A stretch of DNA of 64,000 nucleotides from Pseudomonas citrullilanati (GTDB taxonomy: Bacteria > Pseudomonadota > Gammaproteobacteria > Pseudomonadales > Pseudomonadaceae). Below the pieces are notes generated by a model. It was not told where the DNA came from. It made no database searches and saw nothing but the letters and a program-made list of their open reading frames with translations. The stretch covers positions 124,001 through 188,000 of the forward strand of contig NZ_JAUQOP010000003.1 of NCBI RefSeq assembly GCF_030580855.1, given 5' to 3'. Below, in pieces: positions 1 to 8,867 of this stretch (positions are counted from its first letter, which is position 1; every line of letters starts with the position of its first letter). The position numbers and the translations under genes were made by a program.

Positions 1-121
1 AAATGTCAGCCGATGACCCCAATCGAGGATAAGCCGCACACTCGATAACGGCCTCTTTGTGTCCAGATAAAACTTCAGGAGCGGGTTTCTGATGCGATGT
101 CTTTGTGAAGTATTTATTAAC

Positions 122-147
122 CCCGGCATAACACTATGGATGCCGGG
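122..147 (+). terminator. Hairpin, probable terminator of the gene left of the window
   Basis: An 8-bp perfect stem (CCCGGCAT at 122-129 pairing with ATGCCGGG at 140-147) encloses a 10-nt loop and is followed by three T. No gene is visible to its left inside the window, so it most likely ends transcription arriving from outside. The T tract is short, so termination is an inference. Confidence 0.4.
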
Positions 148-171
148 TTTCGCCTGGCGCGCACCACCACG

Positions 172-234
172 GGCGTGAATCATTCGCGCCTGAAAAAACG
201 GCTGGTTCATATACGTCGATAAACAAAGTTATCG
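172..234. promoter_or_regulatory. Two palindromes upstream of the metallophore operon
   Basis: Two inverted repeats lie before the first biosynthetic gene. One is a 19-bp palindrome centred at 181 (GGCG, mismatch, GAAT-C-ATTC, mismatch, CGCC; 172-190). The other is CGATAA-N6-TTATCG (217-234). Their half-sites resemble parts of Fur boxes (GATAAT/ATTATC) but the spacing is not canonical. They are candidate operators for a metal-responsive repressor (Fur or Zur); which one, if either, is unknown. Confidence 0.35.
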
Positions 235-274
235 AAACTTGAAGGGTGTTGTATTTAAACGCCAGGGAATCACT

Positions 275-1669
275 ATGCCTAATGCAATGACGCCGACACA
301 GAATGACCCTATCGAAGTGTATAAACCGACCCAGCTGGCGCCGTTGATCGATCCCCTGGTCGCGCGCTTCATTCAACAGGAGCCCGACAAACTAACAGCG
401 TTGCTCGAACACTATGGATCGCCGCTGAACCTGGTATGGCCCCATGCGCTCAAGCTCAACACGGCGGCCCTTCAAGCCGTGCTGAAGCAATACAACGTTC
501 CCCACACGCTGTTCTATGGCGCCAAGGCCAACAAGTCCCAATGCCTGCTGTCGGCGGCGGCGGAAATGGGCATCGGTGTCGATGTGTCGAGCCTCCATGA
601 GTTGCACGCCGCGTTGCGGGCCGGCATTCCAGGCCAACGCGCCTGTGCGACGGGACCGGCGAAAACGACAGCATTTCATCAAGCCCTGGTGAATGAAGGG
701 GCGCTGATCTGTGTGGATTCACGGGAGGAATTCGGCCACCTGGCCGCGCTGCTCCACGCCCGGGAAGATCCTTGCAAAGCCCGTGTTCTGCTGCGCTACC
801 GGCCACAAGGTTGCCCGACGAGCCGTTTCGGAATGGGCCCCGCCGACTTGCTGGATTGTTTGCAACAGCTCACCCAGGAACGACAGCATTTTCACTTCGA
901 GGGTTTTCATTTCCACCTCGGGGGCTACGGGTATGAAACCCGCGCCCAGGCGTTTCGCGAAGTGCTGGCGTATGTCGACGCCGCCCAGGAAATGGGCCTC
1001 GCCTCGACCCTGATCGACATAGGTGGAGGCCTGCCTATCCGTTATGTCGACCCACAGGCCTACGACAGTTTTCTGCGTAACGACAATAACCCCAGTCATT
1101 ATTACAACCAGGCGGTGCCGAAGTCTTTTTACCCTTACGGCAGCCCCCTGAATGCCAGCCAATGGTTGGCATTGTTCCTGGAATCCGATTGTTTACCCGG
1201 CGAATCGATTGCCCATTACTTGCAATCGCGCAATATCACCCTGGCCCTGGAGCCTGGCCGAAGTTTGGTCGACCAAGCGGCCATTTCGGTGTTCCGGGTC
1301 ACCCGCAGTAAAAAACTGGCCAATGACCACACCGTCCTGTTTGTCGAAGGCAGTAGTTTCAGCGCCTGCGAAACATGGTTTTCATCCGAATACCTGGTGG
1401 ACCCGATCCTGATCAGTACGACGGCGCCGACGCGTACGCCGACTCAAGCCTATATTGCCGGACATAGTTGCCTGGACGATGACGTCATTACGTATCGGCT
1501 GATCAACTTCGAAACTTCACCCCAGGCCGGGGACTTGTTGATTTATGCCAATACCGCCGGCTACCAGATGGATCTACTGGAAAATGAATTCCATCGCCAC
1601 CCGTTGCCCCGACGCATGACCGCTACTTGTTGCACGGAAGGTCACTACTCATTTTCACCTGACTGCTAA
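275..1669 (+). CDS. Y4yA/SbnH-like PLP-dependent amino acid decarboxylase
   Basis: This 464-residue protein has the fold-type III layout of diaminopimelate/ornithine decarboxylases. The N-terminal barrel carries the PLP lysine in YGAKANK (about residue 84), a glycine-rich phosphate loop (DIGGG) and an EPGRSLVD motif. The C-terminal part has GHSCLDDD, the place of the conserved cysteine and aspartate. In NIS metallophore clusters such enzymes (SbnH, PvsE, AcsE) decarboxylate a building block or intermediate. The ATG at 275 is preferred because AGGGA lies just upstream; an in-frame TTG at 239 has no clear ribosome site. It is the first gene of the operon, 15 bp before the SbnA-like gene. The family call is firm; the substrate is inferred from context. 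Confidence 0.88.
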   Translation: MPNAMTPTQNDPIEVYKPTQLAPLIDPLVARFIQQEPDKLTALLEHYGSPLNLVWPHALKLNTAALQAVLKQYNVPHTLFYGAKANKSQCLLSAAAEMGIGVDVSSLHELHAALRAGIPGQRACATGPAKTTAFHQALVNEGALICVDSREEFGHLAALLHAREDPCKARVLLRYRPQGCPTSRFGMGPADLLDCLQQLTQERQHFHFEGFHFHLGGYGYETRAQAFREVLAYVDAAQEMGLASTLIDIGGGLPIRYVDPQAYDSFLRNDNNPSHYYNQAVPKSFYPYGSPLNASQWLALFLESDCLPGESIAHYLQSRNITLALEPGRSLVDQAAISVFRVTRSKKLANDHTVLFVEGSSFSACETWFSSEYLVDPILISTTAPTRTPTQAYIAGHSCLDDDVITYRLINFETSPQAGDLLIYANTAGYQMDLLENEFHRHPLPRRMTATCCTEGHYSFSPDC

Positions 1670-1684
1670 TAGGGAGACTTACTT

Positions 1685-2728
1685 ATGATACTTGGCAAAG
1701 TTTCGGAACTGATTGGCAATACCCCCATGCTGGGCATTGAAGTGCCGGGGACCAACGCGCGGTTGTTGTTGAAGATTGAAAAGAACAACCCCGGTGGCAG
1801 CATTAAAGACCGCATGGCGAGGAACATGGTGCTGGCGGCCCTCAAGTCGGGCCGCTTGAAGCCCGGCGGCGTGGTCGTCGAGTCGTCTTCCGGCAACACC
1901 GGCATCGGCCTGGCCATGGCGGCCGTGGAGTTCGGCCTGCAATTCATCGCCGTGGTCGATCATCACGCGGCACAGGACAAGATCGCGGTCATGAAAGCCC
2001 TGGGGGCCGACGTTCGATTTGTCGCCGGCAACTACCGCGAAGACGAGGTCGCCGTGGTCGAGCGCCAGCGAATGGCGGCCGAACTCGCGTCGCAGATCCC
2101 CGGCGCCGTGTTCATGAACCAGTCGGACAACGCCGCCAACGCCGGTGGCTACAGTGACTTCGTGCGTGAAACCATCGCCCAGGCGAACGGCGCGATTGGC
2201 GCGTATGTCGGCTGCGTCGGCACGGGTGGCTCGATGACCGGCATCGCCCGCGGCCTGAAAGTGCATGACCCCGAGACGGTGACCGTCGGCGTCGAGCCCG
2301 CCGGCTCCATCGTGTTCGGCCATCCCGGCTACCCGTACTACCAGTCCGGCACCGGCACCCCGGCCGGCGATACCGTCGGCCTGGTGCTCGACTACAGCTG
2401 CATCGACCTGGGCGTGCAGGTCACCGACACCCAGGCCTTCGAAACCGCCCGCTACATCGCGCGCAACCTGGCCCTGCTGGTGGGCGGCTCCACCGGCGGG
2501 GCGATCTTCAAGGCCCTGGAGCTGATCCACGCCGGCGTGCTCACCGGCAACGTCGTGGTCCCGATTGCCGATGGCGGCGAAAAATACCTGCACACCGTCT
2601 TCAACGAACAATGGCTGCAGGAGCGTGGCTTGCTCGACCCGGGCGTCGCCGCACAGCTGGACACCTGGCTGGGCAAGACCCAATGGCTGGAGTCCACCAC
2701 GGCACCGTTGCAACTGAGCGTCGCGTAA
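1685..2728 (+). CDS. sbnA: SbnA-like 2,3-diaminopropionate-type synthase (cysteine synthase family)
   Basis: A 347-residue fold-type II PLP enzyme of the cysteine synthase/CBS family. It shows the PLP lysine in GGSIKDR (about residue 41), the substrate loop SSSGNTG and the phosphate loop GTGGSMTG. SbnA of staphyloferrin B makes N-(1-amino-1-carboxyethyl)glutamate from O-phosphoserine and glutamate, the precursor of L-2,3-diaminopropionate. That role is inferred because the gene lies between a decarboxylase and an opine dehydrogenase in a NIS synthetase operon and not beside sulfur genes. A plain O-acetylserine sulfhydrylase role cannot be excluded by eye. A ribosome site (GGGAGA) precedes the ATG. 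Confidence 0.85.
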   Translation: MILGKVSELIGNTPMLGIEVPGTNARLLLKIEKNNPGGSIKDRMARNMVLAALKSGRLKPGGVVVESSSGNTGIGLAMAAVEFGLQFIAVVDHHAAQDKIAVMKALGADVRFVAGNYREDEVAVVERQRMAAELASQIPGAVFMNQSDNAANAGGYSDFVRETIAQANGAIGAYVGCVGTGGSMTGIARGLKVHDPETVTVGVEPAGSIVFGHPGYPYYQSGTGTPAGDTVGLVLDYSCIDLGVQVTDTQAFETARYIARNLALLVGGSTGGAIFKALELIHAGVLTGNVVVPIADGGEKYLHTVFNEQWLQERGLLDPGVAAQLDTWLGKTQWLESTTAPLQLSVA

Positions 2729-2755
2729 TCTCAACCCACCCAGGAACGCCTCTCA

Positions 2756-3901
2756 ATGAACTTACTGAAAGTCGCTATCTGTGGCGGGGGCAGGACCGGC
2801 CATCTGAATGCTGTCCTGTTCAAACAACTGCCCGATGTCCAGGTCTCGCTGCTCACCGGCAACCCGCAGGTCGTCGAGCACCACGCCCGTCGGGTGCCGA
2901 TCCAGGCGCTGATGCCGGACGGCTCGACGCTGAGCGCGCATCCGGACCGCGTGACCACGGACGCCAAGACGGCCGTCGAGGACGCCGACATTGTCATCAT
3001 CACGGTGCCGGCCCATGCGCGCCCGCAAAACCTGCGCAGCATCGCCGCACACCTGAGCACCGATAAACCGGTGTATATCGGCGCCATCCCGGGGTTCTGC
3101 GGGTTCGACTGGCTGGCCGAAGCCACCCTGGCGCAACGGCCCAACCTGGTGATCTGGGGCATGAAGGATGTCCCGCACACGGCGTTCGATCTCAAGCCCG
3201 GGCGCTCGATCCGCATGGGCGGTGGCAAGCGCCAGTTGTATGTCGCGACCCACGCCCGCGAGACGCAGGCTTCGCGCCAGCAGCTCGGGGAGTTGCTCGG
3301 CAGGCTCTACGGCCCGTGCGTGACGCTGCTCGACAATTACCTGGAAATCACCCTGACGCCCGGCAACCCGATCATGCACAGTTCGGTGATCTACGGGTTG
3401 ATCGGGCCCTACGGGCAATGGCACCGCAAGATTTTCCCGCAGCCCTTGTGCTGGTGGACGGAGTGCCCGGAACTGGGGGCGTATTTCCTGGAGCGCATGG
3501 ACGAGGAAAGCCAACGGCTCTGCGCCGTCATCAGCGAACGCCTGGGGGTCGACCTGTCTTCGGTCAAGTCCTTGAAACAGGAAATCGTCGAGGCCTATGG
3601 CGAGCAGATTCGCGACCGCAGCAGCATGTTGTCGATCCTGCGCACCAACCAGGCCTACAACGACATCCTCGCGCCGATGGTGCCGGCCGATAACCGCGCC
3701 GGCTACGTGATCGAGCGCCAGAGCCGGGCCTTCAACGAAGACGTCGCCTACGGCCTGGTGCTGCTGGTGGAAATGGCCAGGCGCTTCGACCTGAAGGTGC
3801 CCTACATCGAGGAAGTCCTGCAGTGGAGCGTGGCCTACATGCAGGGCCTGCGCGACTCGGCGCTGGACTACTTCCCCCGTCACTGGCCGCACGCGGCATG
3901 A
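2756..3901 (+). CDS. NAD/NADP octopine/nopaline dehydrogenase family protein
   Basis: This 381-residue protein starts with a Rossmann fold (GGGRTGH, residues about 10-16). It continues into an octopine dehydrogenase-type catalytic domain with GNPIMH (about 203-208), corresponding to the conserved Asn-x3-His, and an NEDVAYGL segment. Opine dehydrogenases reversibly join an amino acid to a 2-oxo acid. The gene sits 27 bp after the SbnA-like gene and overlaps the NIS synthetase by ATGA. In staphyloferrin B the equivalent slot is SbnB, an ornithine cyclodeaminase-fold enzyme that oxidatively splits an opine-like intermediate. I infer that this enzyme does that step here. The alternative is reductive formation of a true opine metallophore. 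Confidence 0.85.
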   Translation: MNLLKVAICGGGRTGHLNAVLFKQLPDVQVSLLTGNPQVVEHHARRVPIQALMPDGSTLSAHPDRVTTDAKTAVEDADIVIITVPAHARPQNLRSIAAHLSTDKPVYIGAIPGFCGFDWLAEATLAQRPNLVIWGMKDVPHTAFDLKPGRSIRMGGGKRQLYVATHARETQASRQQLGELLGRLYGPCVTLLDNYLEITLTPGNPIMHSSVIYGLIGPYGQWHRKIFPQPLCWWTECPELGAYFLERMDEESQRLCAVISERLGVDLSSVKSLKQEIVEAYGEQIRDRSSMLSILRTNQAYNDILAPMVPADNRAGYVIERQSRAFNEDVAYGLVLLVEMARRFDLKVPYIEEVLQWSVAYMQGLRDSALDYFPRHWPHAA

Positions 3902-5796
3902 ACCCGACCTCCCCTTCCTTATTCATCGACGAGCAGACAGCCGATATGGATGACTTCAAGACACTGATCGCCTACTCACGCAAAAACGCCATGCGCCGCC
4001 TGGTGCGTTGCCTGTTTGCGGAGAACATCCTGGATCGCCGCGCCCTGGTTTTTTCCGCCGACGGCACCCAGGCCACCTACCCTCTCAAGAACGCCCGGGA
4101 TCATCTGTTTTTCTCCCGTATCAGCCTGGCCCCGGCCGACACCCTGATCAATGAAGGCGACGTAGTGCTGGTCACCGCCGAGGGCCTGCGCCAGGTGGTC
4201 GACACGCACCAGGACCTGTTGGACGTGCTGCGGGACAGCTTCGACTTCGCCCCTACCGACGAAGGCGTGGCCGGACTCAAGGCGGACATGGAGAACAGCC
4301 TGATGAACGATGCCCATGCCCGCCGGCATCGCCAGCAATGGAACGCTCGACTGGCCGAGGCGACCCACAGCCAGGGCCTCAGCAGCCTGACCGATTACCT
4401 GCGCCAGCACGCCAGCACCCAGGACGCGGCGATCCTGCTGGATCAATGGGGCTCCCTGGAAGGCCACCCGTATTACCCCACGTGGAAATCCCGTCCGGGC
4501 CTCAGCGATGCCGAGGTCGAACAGCTGTCGCCCGAGTTCAATGCCCAGGTGCCCCTGCGCATCGCCGCGTTGCGCGCCGACATGGCCAGGAGCGAGAGCA
4601 TGCCCCACGTCACCGATTACCTGGCCTGGTTCGCGGCGAACTTCCCTACGCACTGGGCGCAATGGAAAACCGCGCTCAACGACAAGGGCCTGGACGAGCA
4701 GCAATGGTTGCCACTGCCGATCCACGCCTGGCACCTGCAGGCTTATGTCCTGGAGCACTTCGCCAAGGAAATCGAAGAAGGCATCCTGATCACCGAAGGG
4801 CCGGACATCCTGACCCTGCCCACCATGTCCTACCGGACCATGATGCCGGTGCAGCAGCAAGCAGCGCCGCTGATCAAGCTGCCCATCGCAGTGTGGATGA
4901 CCAGTGAGCTGCGTAGCCTGCAGGCCAAGTCGATCCACATGGGCCCGCGCATCAGCACGGTGATCACGCAAATCCTCGCCGCCGAAAATGGCTTTGGCCA
5001 GCGCCTGGAAATCTTTCCGGAAGAAATCGGCGTGCGCTACCGCAACGCGATCACCCAGGATGACGCTCCGGGGCGACACCTGTCGGTGGTCTTTCGCGCC
5101 AGCAAACAAGCGTTCCAGCGCGACGACGACTGCCTGCCGATCACCGTCGCCTCGTTGTTCACCCGCCTGCCGGGCAGTGGTCGCCCGCTGTTCACCGACC
5201 TGATCGAGCGCGACGGCCTGCGCGCCAGCGCCCGCCAGGTGGAAGACTGGTTCCGCCAGTACGCCAGGGTGGTCACGCAGCCGGTGGTGGCGATCTACCT
5301 GATGTACGGCATCGGCCTCGAAGCCCACCAGCAAAACACCATGGTGCTGTTTTCTCCCGATGGCAAAGCGCGTAGCCTGCTGATCCGCGATTTTGGCGAC
5401 GGCCGGACCTATGCGCCCTGGCTGGAGGAACGTGGCTATACCTTGCAGCCGCATGTTCAGCCAGGCATCTTGCCGACGGTGTTCGTCGACGATGTCGAGC
5501 CGGTTCGCATGTTCGTGCTGGACGCGGCGTTCCTGACCCACCTGCACGAAATCGCCCTGTGGCTGAGCACCGAATATGCGCTGGACGATACCCGGCTGTG
5601 GACCGTGCTGCGGGAGGAAACCGAAGGCGCCTTCGAGGCCGTGCGCGACCGTGTCGCGGCGCCATTGTGGGAAGTGGAGCGCCAGGCCTTCCTCCAGGCG
5701 CCGTGGCCGACGCGTTCGCTGCTGCGCATGCATTTGCTGCAGTATTCCAACTATCGCTTGCAACACACGCTGACCAACCCGCTTGCCAGCGCCTAA
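3898..5796 (+). CDS. IucA/IucC family NRPS-independent siderophore (NIS) synthetase
   Basis: A 632-residue adenylating enzyme that condenses a carboxylate (typically citrate or 2-oxoglutarate) with an amine or alcohol. Family landmarks are visible: EGHPYYPTWKSR (about 186-197; the usual second histidine of HPxHPxxK is Tyr), LPIHAWH (about 276-282), SYRTMMP (about 315-321), and in the C-terminal FhuF-like domain EAHQQN (about 474-479) followed by RDFGDGR. The ATG at 3898 overlaps the preceding stop, indicating translational coupling. It is the only NIS synthetase here; related pathways usually need two or three, so the product may be small or a second synthetase may lie elsewhere. The subtype (A, B or C) cannot be settled by eye. 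Confidence 0.93.
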   Translation: MNPTSPSLFIDEQTADMDDFKTLIAYSRKNAMRRLVRCLFAENILDRRALVFSADGTQATYPLKNARDHLFFSRISLAPADTLINEGDVVLVTAEGLRQVVDTHQDLLDVLRDSFDFAPTDEGVAGLKADMENSLMNDAHARRHRQQWNARLAEATHSQGLSSLTDYLRQHASTQDAAILLDQWGSLEGHPYYPTWKSRPGLSDAEVEQLSPEFNAQVPLRIAALRADMARSESMPHVTDYLAWFAANFPTHWAQWKTALNDKGLDEQQWLPLPIHAWHLQAYVLEHFAKEIEEGILITEGPDILTLPTMSYRTMMPVQQQAAPLIKLPIAVWMTSELRSLQAKSIHMGPRISTVITQILAAENGFGQRLEIFPEEIGVRYRNAITQDDAPGRHLSVVFRASKQAFQRDDDCLPITVASLFTRLPGSGRPLFTDLIERDGLRASARQVEDWFRQYARVVTQPVVAIYLMYGIGLEAHQQNTMVLFSPDGKARSLLIRDFGDGRTYAPWLEERGYTLQPHVQPGILPTVFVDDVEPVRMFVLDAAFLTHLHEIALWLSTEYALDDTRLWTVLREETEGAFEAVRDRVAAPLWEVERQAFLQAPWPTRSLLRMHLLQYSNYRLQHTLTNPLASA

Positions 5797-5811
5797 CACC
5801 GAGGCTGAGTC

Positions 5812-7056
5812 ATGTCCCACGCAGGTACCCCCCAGGGTTTGAACGTCAGGATCCTGGTTTATCTTCTGTTCACGATCCAGCTCGTCTCCATGGGGGCGAT
5901 GGAAATGAGCGGGCCGTTCTGGCCCGTCCACCTGCGTGGGCTGACGTCCTCGGAGTCGGTTTTCAGCTTCGCCAGCATCGCCGTGTATGTCGGGCCGATG
6001 CTGGGCATCATCCTCACCAGTGCTTTCTGGGGCCGGATCGGCGACCGCTACGGCCACAAGTTGATGATGATCCGTGCCCTGGCCGGATTGTCCCTGACCC
6101 AACTGGGGCTGGCACTGTCCGGGGACATCTGGGTGATCCTGGTCTTGCGCTTCCTGCAAGGCGCCTTCGCCGGGTACATCGCCCCGGCGCAAGCCTACGG
6201 TGTCAGCATCGAAGCGCCCTCGCGCCGGGCGCGGCTGTTCGCGATCCTGCAGATATCGACCAACGTGGGTTCGTTGCTCGGCGCGGTGGTCGGCGGCCTG
6301 ATCCTCGACCATGCGACCTTTTTCTGGATCAACATGATCGCGGCGGTGCTATGCGCCCTCTGCACGGTGGTGGCCGCCGTGACCCTGCCGGACGTGCCCC
6401 CGGTGAAGAAGGCCCCCGTGCACACCGCCACCGCCGCGACGGAACGCGGCGCCAGCCCCTGGCAGGGCTCGCCACTGCTGTCGTTGCTGTGTGTGATGGG
6501 CATCCTGTTGTTGGCGCGGATGCTGCCGCAGACGTCCTTCTCCCTGTACGTGAGCACGGTCTTCGACGTCAGCAATTCCGTGGTCGGCTTGTGCTACGGG
6601 CTGTTGGCCCTGGGCTTCATCCTGTCGGCCACGGCGTGGTCGCGCTACTTCGAGCACAGGTCCCAGCAGGACACCTTGCAGCGCATCACCTACGTGGTAC
6701 TGGGCTGCATCGCGCTGACCGCCGTGGCGGGCGCCACGCGCAACGCCCTGGTGTTCGTCGTGGCCTATTTCATCTGGGGGGTACTGCTCGGCGCCACCAC
6801 GCCGGTGCTGATGGCGCTGATTTCGAAAACCGCCGACAGCAGCCAGCAAGGCCATGTGCTCGGGATCGCCCAGGGCACCGCGCAGTTCGCGTCGATCGCG
6901 GGGATTTCGGCGGGGGGCCTGCTCAGCCAGGTCTATGGCTTGCAGTACACCTACCTGTTCGTCTGCCTGGCGTATGGGCTGGCACTCATCCCGGTCGTCG
7001 CGTTGCGCTACTGGCCCACCACCCTGCAAGCCAGCCCGGCACCGCCCGGGGAATGA
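5812..7056 (+). CDS. MFS transporter, probable metallophore exporter
   Basis: A 414-residue inner-membrane protein with about 12 hydrophobic segments. It has the MFS loop 2-3 motif (GRIGDRYGHKLMM, about residues 73-85) and a central cytoplasmic loop with PPVKKAP. It begins 15 bp after the NIS synthetase stop and precedes the aminotransferase-like gene by 15 bp, so it belongs to the biosynthetic operon. NIS clusters commonly carry an MFS exporter (SbnD, PvsC, LbtB), so export of the finished metallophore is the most likely job. Direction of transport is inferred only from context. Confidence 0.88.
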   Translation: MSHAGTPQGLNVRILVYLLFTIQLVSMGAMEMSGPFWPVHLRGLTSSESVFSFASIAVYVGPMLGIILTSAFWGRIGDRYGHKLMMIRALAGLSLTQLGLALSGDIWVILVLRFLQGAFAGYIAPAQAYGVSIEAPSRRARLFAILQISTNVGSLLGAVVGGLILDHATFFWINMIAAVLCALCTVVAAVTLPDVPPVKKAPVHTATAATERGASPWQGSPLLSLLCVMGILLLARMLPQTSFSLYVSTVFDVSNSVVGLCYGLLALGFILSATAWSRYFEHRSQQDTLQRITYVVLGCIALTAVAGATRNALVFVVAYFIWGVLLGATTPVLMALISKTADSSQQGHVLGIAQGTAQFASIAGISAGGLLSQVYGLQYTYLFVCLAYGLALIPVVALRYWPTTLQASPAPPGE

Positions 7057-7071
7057 TCGAGGAGTTTCGTC

Positions 7072-8256
7072 TTGGACATTGAACGACTGCGCGCCGACAC
7101 CCCCGGGGTCGGACACGTGATCCACTTCAACAACGCCGGTGCCGCGCTGATGCCGCGACCGGTGATCGAGGCCGTCACCGACCATCTGCACCGCGAGGCC
7201 CGCTTCGGTGGCTATGAGGCCGCCGGGCAGCAGGCCCAGGCCCTGGAGGACGTCTACACCGCCATCGGCCGCCTGATCAACGCCCAGCCCGCAGAGATCG
7301 CGGTGATCGAGAACGCTACCCGCGCCTGGGACATGGCCTTCTACTCCCTGCCGTTGCGGCCGGGCGACGTGGTGCTGACGTCCACCACCGAGTATGCCGG
7401 CAACTACATTCCCTACCTGCAATTGCAGCGACAGCGCGGGATCGAACTGCGGATCATCCCCAACGATGAGCACGGCCAAGTCTGCCTGGCGGCGCTGAAG
7501 ACCCTGCTGGACGATGAACGCGTCGCGCTGGTGTCGCTGCCGGTGATCGCCACCAACGGCGGTCCGGTCCAACCCATCGAGCAGATCGGCGCCTTGACGC
7601 GGGCGGCTGGCAAGCTGTTCCTGCTGGACGCCTGCCAGGGCGTCGGGCAGATGCCCCTCGACGTGCAGAAAATCGGCTGCCACATGCTCGCCGCCACCAG
7701 CCGCAAATACCTGCGCGGGCCCAGGGGCATGGGCTTTCTCTACGTCGAGCAGTCGCTGTGCCAGACCCTTGAGCCGGCCTTCCTCGACCTCCACGCCGCG
7801 TCATTGCTGACGGCCCAGACCTTCGCCATTCGTGACGATGCCAGGCGTTTCGAGAACTGGGAATGCAATGTGGCGGCGAAGCTGGGCCTCGGCGCTGCCG
7901 TGGCGTACGCCCTCACCCAGGGGATCGAGCCGATGTGGCTGCGCATCCAGGGCCTGGCCAGCCACTTGCGGGAACAGCTGGCGGCGGTTCTCGGGGTGAC
8001 CGTCCAGGACCGGGGAGCGCTCAGGTCGGGCATCGTCACCTTCACCCACCGCACGACCAGCGCGACCCAGCTCCAGCAGTGGCTGGCGGGCCAGGCCAGG
8101 CCCATCAACGTCAGCACGTCCCGGGTCGGCTCGACGCTGCTGGACATGCAGCAACGCGACCTGCCGGAAATCAGCCGCGCCTCACTCCATGCCTACAACA
8201 CCCACGCTGAGATCGAAGCCCTGGTGCAGGCCCTGCACCGGCTGCCCGGTGGTTGA
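7072..8256 (+). CDS. Aminotransferase class V-fold PLP enzyme
   Basis: A 394-residue fold-type I enzyme of the cysteine desulfurase/class V group. It shows NNAGAALMP near the N-terminus, the PLP aspartate in LLDACQGVGQ (about 183-192) and the Schiff-base lysine in SRKYLRGPRG (about 207-216). It lacks an obvious desulfurase cysteine loop and resembles C-S lyase/epimerase-like members such as EgtE relatives. The start is TTG, supported by GAGGAG seven bases upstream. It is the last gene of the metallophore operon, 15 bp after the exporter and 89 bp before the sigma gene. Its reaction is unknown; tailoring of the metallophore or release of bound metal or precursor are possibilities. Confidence 0.8.
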   Translation: MDIERLRADTPGVGHVIHFNNAGAALMPRPVIEAVTDHLHREARFGGYEAAGQQAQALEDVYTAIGRLINAQPAEIAVIENATRAWDMAFYSLPLRPGDVVLTSTTEYAGNYIPYLQLQRQRGIELRIIPNDEHGQVCLAALKTLLDDERVALVSLPVIATNGGPVQPIEQIGALTRAAGKLFLLDACQGVGQMPLDVQKIGCHMLAATSRKYLRGPRGMGFLYVEQSLCQTLEPAFLDLHAASLLTAQTFAIRDDARRFENWECNVAAKLGLGAAVAYALTQGIEPMWLRIQGLASHLREQLAAVLGVTVQDRGALRSGIVTFTHRTTSATQLQQWLAGQARPINVSTSRVGSTLLDMQQRDLPEISRASLHAYNTHAEIEALVQALHRLPGG

Positions 8257-8309
8257 AGCGCAGCAGACGGAATCGAGCTTGCGTCGCGGGAGGATTGTCC
8301 TTTAGGATT

Positions 8310-8329
8310 GGGAATACTTCTCAATTGCA
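8310..8329. promoter_or_regulatory. Fur-box-like site before the ECF sigma gene
   Basis: The sequence gggaatacttctcaattgca, 17 bp before the sigma start, matches the shape of Pseudomonas Fur boxes (AAT-N-CTTCTCA-TTGCA, a degenerate GATAAT/ATTATC palindrome). Fur sites before fecI-like genes are well established. The match was made by eye and not scored. Confidence 0.5.
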
Positions 8330-8345
8330 AAAAAAACCCGCAGCC

Positions 8346-8867
8346 ATGAGCCAATCCCTGTCCGCGAACAACGACAACCATCTGCACGTGATCGAGGCGC
8401 TGTACGCCGGCCACCACGGCTGGCTGTACGCCACGCTGAAGAAAAAGCTCGGCAACGCCATGGATGCAGCGGACCTGGCCCAGGACACCTTTACCCGCAT
8501 CCTCGCCTCCCAGGTCACCACTATCGAACAGCCCCGGGCCTACTTGAGCTGCGTGGCCAAGGGCATCCTGATCAACTGGTACCAGCGCAAGGCCCTGGAA
8601 CGCGCCTACCTGGAAGCCCTCGCGCACTTGCCCGCCCAGGAAGTCCCCTCGCCCGAGGTGCGCTGGATGGTGCTGGAAACCCTGCACGAAATCGACGCCA
8701 TGCTCGACAGCCTCGCCCCGCCGGTTCGACGGGCATTCCTGCTGTCGCAGATCGGCGGCCTGAAGTACGACGACATCGCCGAACAACTGAACGTCTCGCT
8801 CATCACCGTCAAGCGCTACATGAAACAGGCTTTCGTCCAGTGCCTGATGCTGGTCAATGAATGCTGA
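8346..8867 (+). CDS. FecI-like ECF RNA polymerase sigma factor
   Basis: A 173-residue ECF sigma factor. Region 2 contains DAADLAQDTFTRIL (binding of core and the -10 element). Region 4 contains the helix-turn-helix GLKYDDIAEQLNVSLITVKRYM (-35 recognition). It should drive transcription of the downstream receptor and ABC genes when the transducer senses a loaded siderophore. The ATG at 8346 is chosen because it aligns with family length; an upstream in-frame ATG at 8253 would add 31 residues and cover the Fur-like site. The stop overlaps the FecR start by 7 bp, so the two are coupled. Confidence 0.92.
   Translation: MSQSLSANNDNHLHVIEALYAGHHGWLYATLKKKLGNAMDAADLAQDTFTRILASQVTTIEQPRAYLSCVAKGILINWYQRKALERAYLEALAHLPAQEVPSPEVRWMVLETLHEIDAMLDSLAPPVRRAFLLSQIGGLKYDDIAEQLNVSLITVKRYMKQAFVQCLMLVNEC

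Noticed and set aside
8253..8345. Longer sigma factor start
   Set aside because: The extra 31 residues are not sigma-like and would cover the Fur-like box.
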